Position numbers and translations under genes: made by a program. Under the pieces are notes generated by a model. The model was not told where the DNA came from and did not search any database. It saw nothing but the letters and a program-made list of their open reading frames with translations. This document shows, piece after piece, positions 33,211 through 34,304 of a DNA stretch of 34,304 nucleotides. This stretch comes from Jiella sonneratiae (lineage in GTDB: Bacteria > Pseudomonadota > Alphaproteobacteria > Rhizobiales > Rhizobiaceae), in assembly GCF_017353515.1 (NCBI RefSeq), contig NZ_JAFMPY010000036.1:1-34304 (forward strand), written 5' to 3'. Every line of letters begins with the position of its first letter. Within the stretch, counting starts at the first letter, position 1.

Positions 33211-33684
33211 ATGTCCAGCTCCTCCGCTATCAATCGGCCTGTATTTACTATGGGTAAGATTACGAATATACCGTCTCTGCTGTGTGTGTGTCGCGATAGA
33301 GCGGAGCACGACCGCTATGTTGAATACGGTTCTAGACTTGGATGGAATGTACGCGCGACGACCGAACTTGATGAAGCGATTAGCCTTTCGATGCGTAATA
33401 CATTCGACGTTCTCGCGATTGCTGGTCTAGTCCAGGGCGTGCTGGGGATCGATTTTCTCGAGAAAATTCGCAACGAACCTGGGGCGAACCAGCGCGCGCC
33501 GGCGATATTAGTGGCAAACCATAAGAACGTCCTCGAAATGAAGGCGATCGAGCGGCGCGACCATATCAACATTGAGCACATCGAGTTCGGCCAACTGCTG
33601 CTGTCCAGCTTCAGAATTATCGTCATCGGACTGATGGCAAGAACGATGAAAGCTTCAGTCACAGCGGAGCGCTCCGGTCCGTAA
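33211..33684 (+). CDS. Receiver-like protein lacking the phospho-acceptor Asp
   Basis: The protein has 157 residues from the ATG at 33211; an ATG at 33250 is also possible, and neither has a strong ribosome site. The stretch from LLCVCRDRAEHDRYVEYGSR through WNVRATTELDEAISLSMRNT, FDVLAIAGLVQGVLGIDFLE and KIRNEPGANQRAPAILVANH follows the alternating helix/strand plan of a receiver domain. The Asp that should follow FDVLAI is replaced by Ala and the acidic pocket is missing. It would therefore be a pseudo-receiver that cannot be phosphorylated in the usual way. It lies beside other signalling genes (kinase, regulator, chemoreceptor). Confidence 0.6.
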   Translation: MSSSSAINRPVFTMGKITNIPSLLCVCRDRAEHDRYVEYGSRLGWNVRATTELDEAISLSMRNTFDVLAIAGLVQGVLGIDFLEKIRNEPGANQRAPAILVANHKNVLEMKAIERRDHINIEHIEFGQLLLSSFRIIVIGLMARTMKASVTAERSGP

Positions 33685-33845
33685 TCCGGCAGCGATCGAC
33701 GCATTTTCCCATAGCACTTGGGTACGGCTGCCACGAGGGGCGCGTGGCAGCTCGTGACGCGGCGACGGCAATCGGCGGCCGTCGCCGCGTCTTCGCATGA
33801 TTTTTCCAGCATTCTGATACAGAATTCAAAGATAGCGAATATCAA

Positions 33846-33903
33846 GATTTATGGAATATTTTGATTGCGTAACCTGGCCAATGGGTTATCCTTTCCATAA
33901 ATC
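33846..33903. promoter_or_regulatory. res: Probable res site upstream of the resolvase
   Basis: GATTTATGGAA (33846-33856) and its exact complement (33893-33903) bracket a nested TAACC-N9-GGTTA repeat, ending right at the resolvase ATG. Resolvases bind inverted half-sites directly upstream of their own genes, so this is likely recombination site and promoter in one. Confidence 0.65.
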
Positions 33904-34304
33904 ATGGACAAAAGTCGCGCCCCCATCCGCTCCTTCGGCTATGCCCGGGTTTCCACCGTCGGCCAGACCCTTGAGGCCCAGCTCGAGGAGCTGCAAGCCG
34001 CCGGATGCACGATCGTCTTCCGCGAAAAGGTTTCCGGCGCCAAGGCCGACCGCAAAGAGCTGATGAAGCTCCTTAGCACCCTCGGTCCTGGCGATGAGCT
34101 GGTGGTGACCCGCATCGATCGCCTGGCTCGATCGACCTTCGACATGTTCGCCATCGTCAAGCGCATCGTCGACGCCGGCGCGCGGTTCCGCTCGCTTGCC
34201 CAACCCTGGGCCGATACCGATGACAGCACCGGCCGCCTCATGCTGGCCATCCTTGGCGGTCTCGCCGACGTTGAGCGGGATCTGATCAAGACCCGCACGG
34301 CCGA
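33904..34304 (+). CDS. Serine recombinase (resolvase/invertase family), 5' part
   Basis: This is the start of the resolvase that continues at position 1 after circular closure (stop at 296; 189 residues in all). The catalytic domain begins SFGYARVSTVGQTLEAQLEE with the Ser nucleophile in YARVST, followed by IVFREKVSGAKADRKELMKL, DELVVTRIDRLARSTFDMF and DDSTGRLMLAILGGLADVER, all standard for small serine recombinases. It is the first gene after a res-like inverted repeat. Likely role: resolving plasmid multimers. Confidence 0.95.
   Translation, partial: MDKSRAPIRSFGYARVSTVGQTLEAQLEELQAAGCTIVFREKVSGAKADRKELMKLLSTLGPGDELVVTRIDRLARSTFDMFAIVKRIVDAGARFRSLAQPWADTDDSTGRLMLAILGGLADVERDLIKTRTA
34178..34304. 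repeat. Terminal direct repeat (copy 2)
   Basis: Identical to bases 1-127; the redundant end of a circular contig. Confidence 0.93.

Noticed and set aside
33904-34304. Tn3-family transposon suggested by the resolvase
   Set aside because: No Tn3 transposase and no 38-base terminal repeats were found; a plasmid multimer-resolution role is simpler.

Overview
The window looks like one complete circular plasmid of about 34.2 kb from an alphaproteobacterium. The first 127 bases recur exactly as the last 127 bases (34178-34304), and a serine resolvase gene reads through the join (33904 to the end, then on to 296). This is the usual sign of a circular contig that was not trimmed; the true circle would be 34,177 bp. 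Several features point to Alphaproteobacteria, most likely Rhizobiales/Hyphomicrobiales: an HWE-family histidine kinase, an EcfG-type general stress promoter (GGAAC-N16-CGTT), a rhizobial-type chemoreceptor, DUF736/DUF2958/DUF892/WGR genes, and high G+C. The species cannot be named from sequence alone.

The backbone has four parts. (1) Replication, 20263-21743: five tandem hairpins, three TAAGTCTTTA repeats, four exact-length 21-bp iterons, three more degenerate 21-bp units, then a probable initiator gene (20766-21719). (2) Partition, 21831-22940: parA plus a small parB-like gene, bracketed by CATGCTTCCATG palindromes that look like the centromere. (3) Mobilisation, 8064-14860: eight tightly spaced same-strand genes. 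They encode a MOBQ-type relaxase, two small cytosolic proteins, a bitopic protein, a membrane-anchored ClpA/B-type AAA+ protein, a proline-rich bitopic protein, an exported coiled-coil protein and a VirD4/TraG coupling protein. No VirB-type channel genes are present. (4) Stability and defence: a HigBA-like toxin-antitoxin pair (15094-15725), a DUF1778-GNAT pair (27014-27777), an ArdC-like antirestriction protein (25672-26640) and a ParB-nuclease-domain protein (23821-25572).

The cargo falls in two places. An A+T-rich island (about 5500-7345) next to a broken IS5-type transposase carries a DUF4062 protein and a small convergent partner; it looks like a foreign conflict or signalling module. 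The other cargo spans the join (about 29400 through 34177/1 to 3540). It is a signalling region with a NIT-domain chemoreceptor, a DUF892 stress protein under an EcfG-type promoter, a pseudo-receiver protein, the resolvase, a WGR protein, and an HWE kinase with its single-domain response regulator. Two copies of a small unknown gene, one intact and one frameshifted, sit as inverted repeats around part of it.

Between mobilisation and replication (16138-19825) lie two genes that share a domain of about 70 residues not recognised here. They flank a tyrosine recombinase that has only its catalytic domain; a separate gene at 23008-23754 carries what looks like a recombinase core-binding domain. 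The most unusual parts are the mobilisation operon with a Clp-like unfoldase, the split recombinase, the shared-domain pair and the DUF4062 pair. No rRNA, tRNA, CRISPR array or antibiotic-resistance gene was seen.
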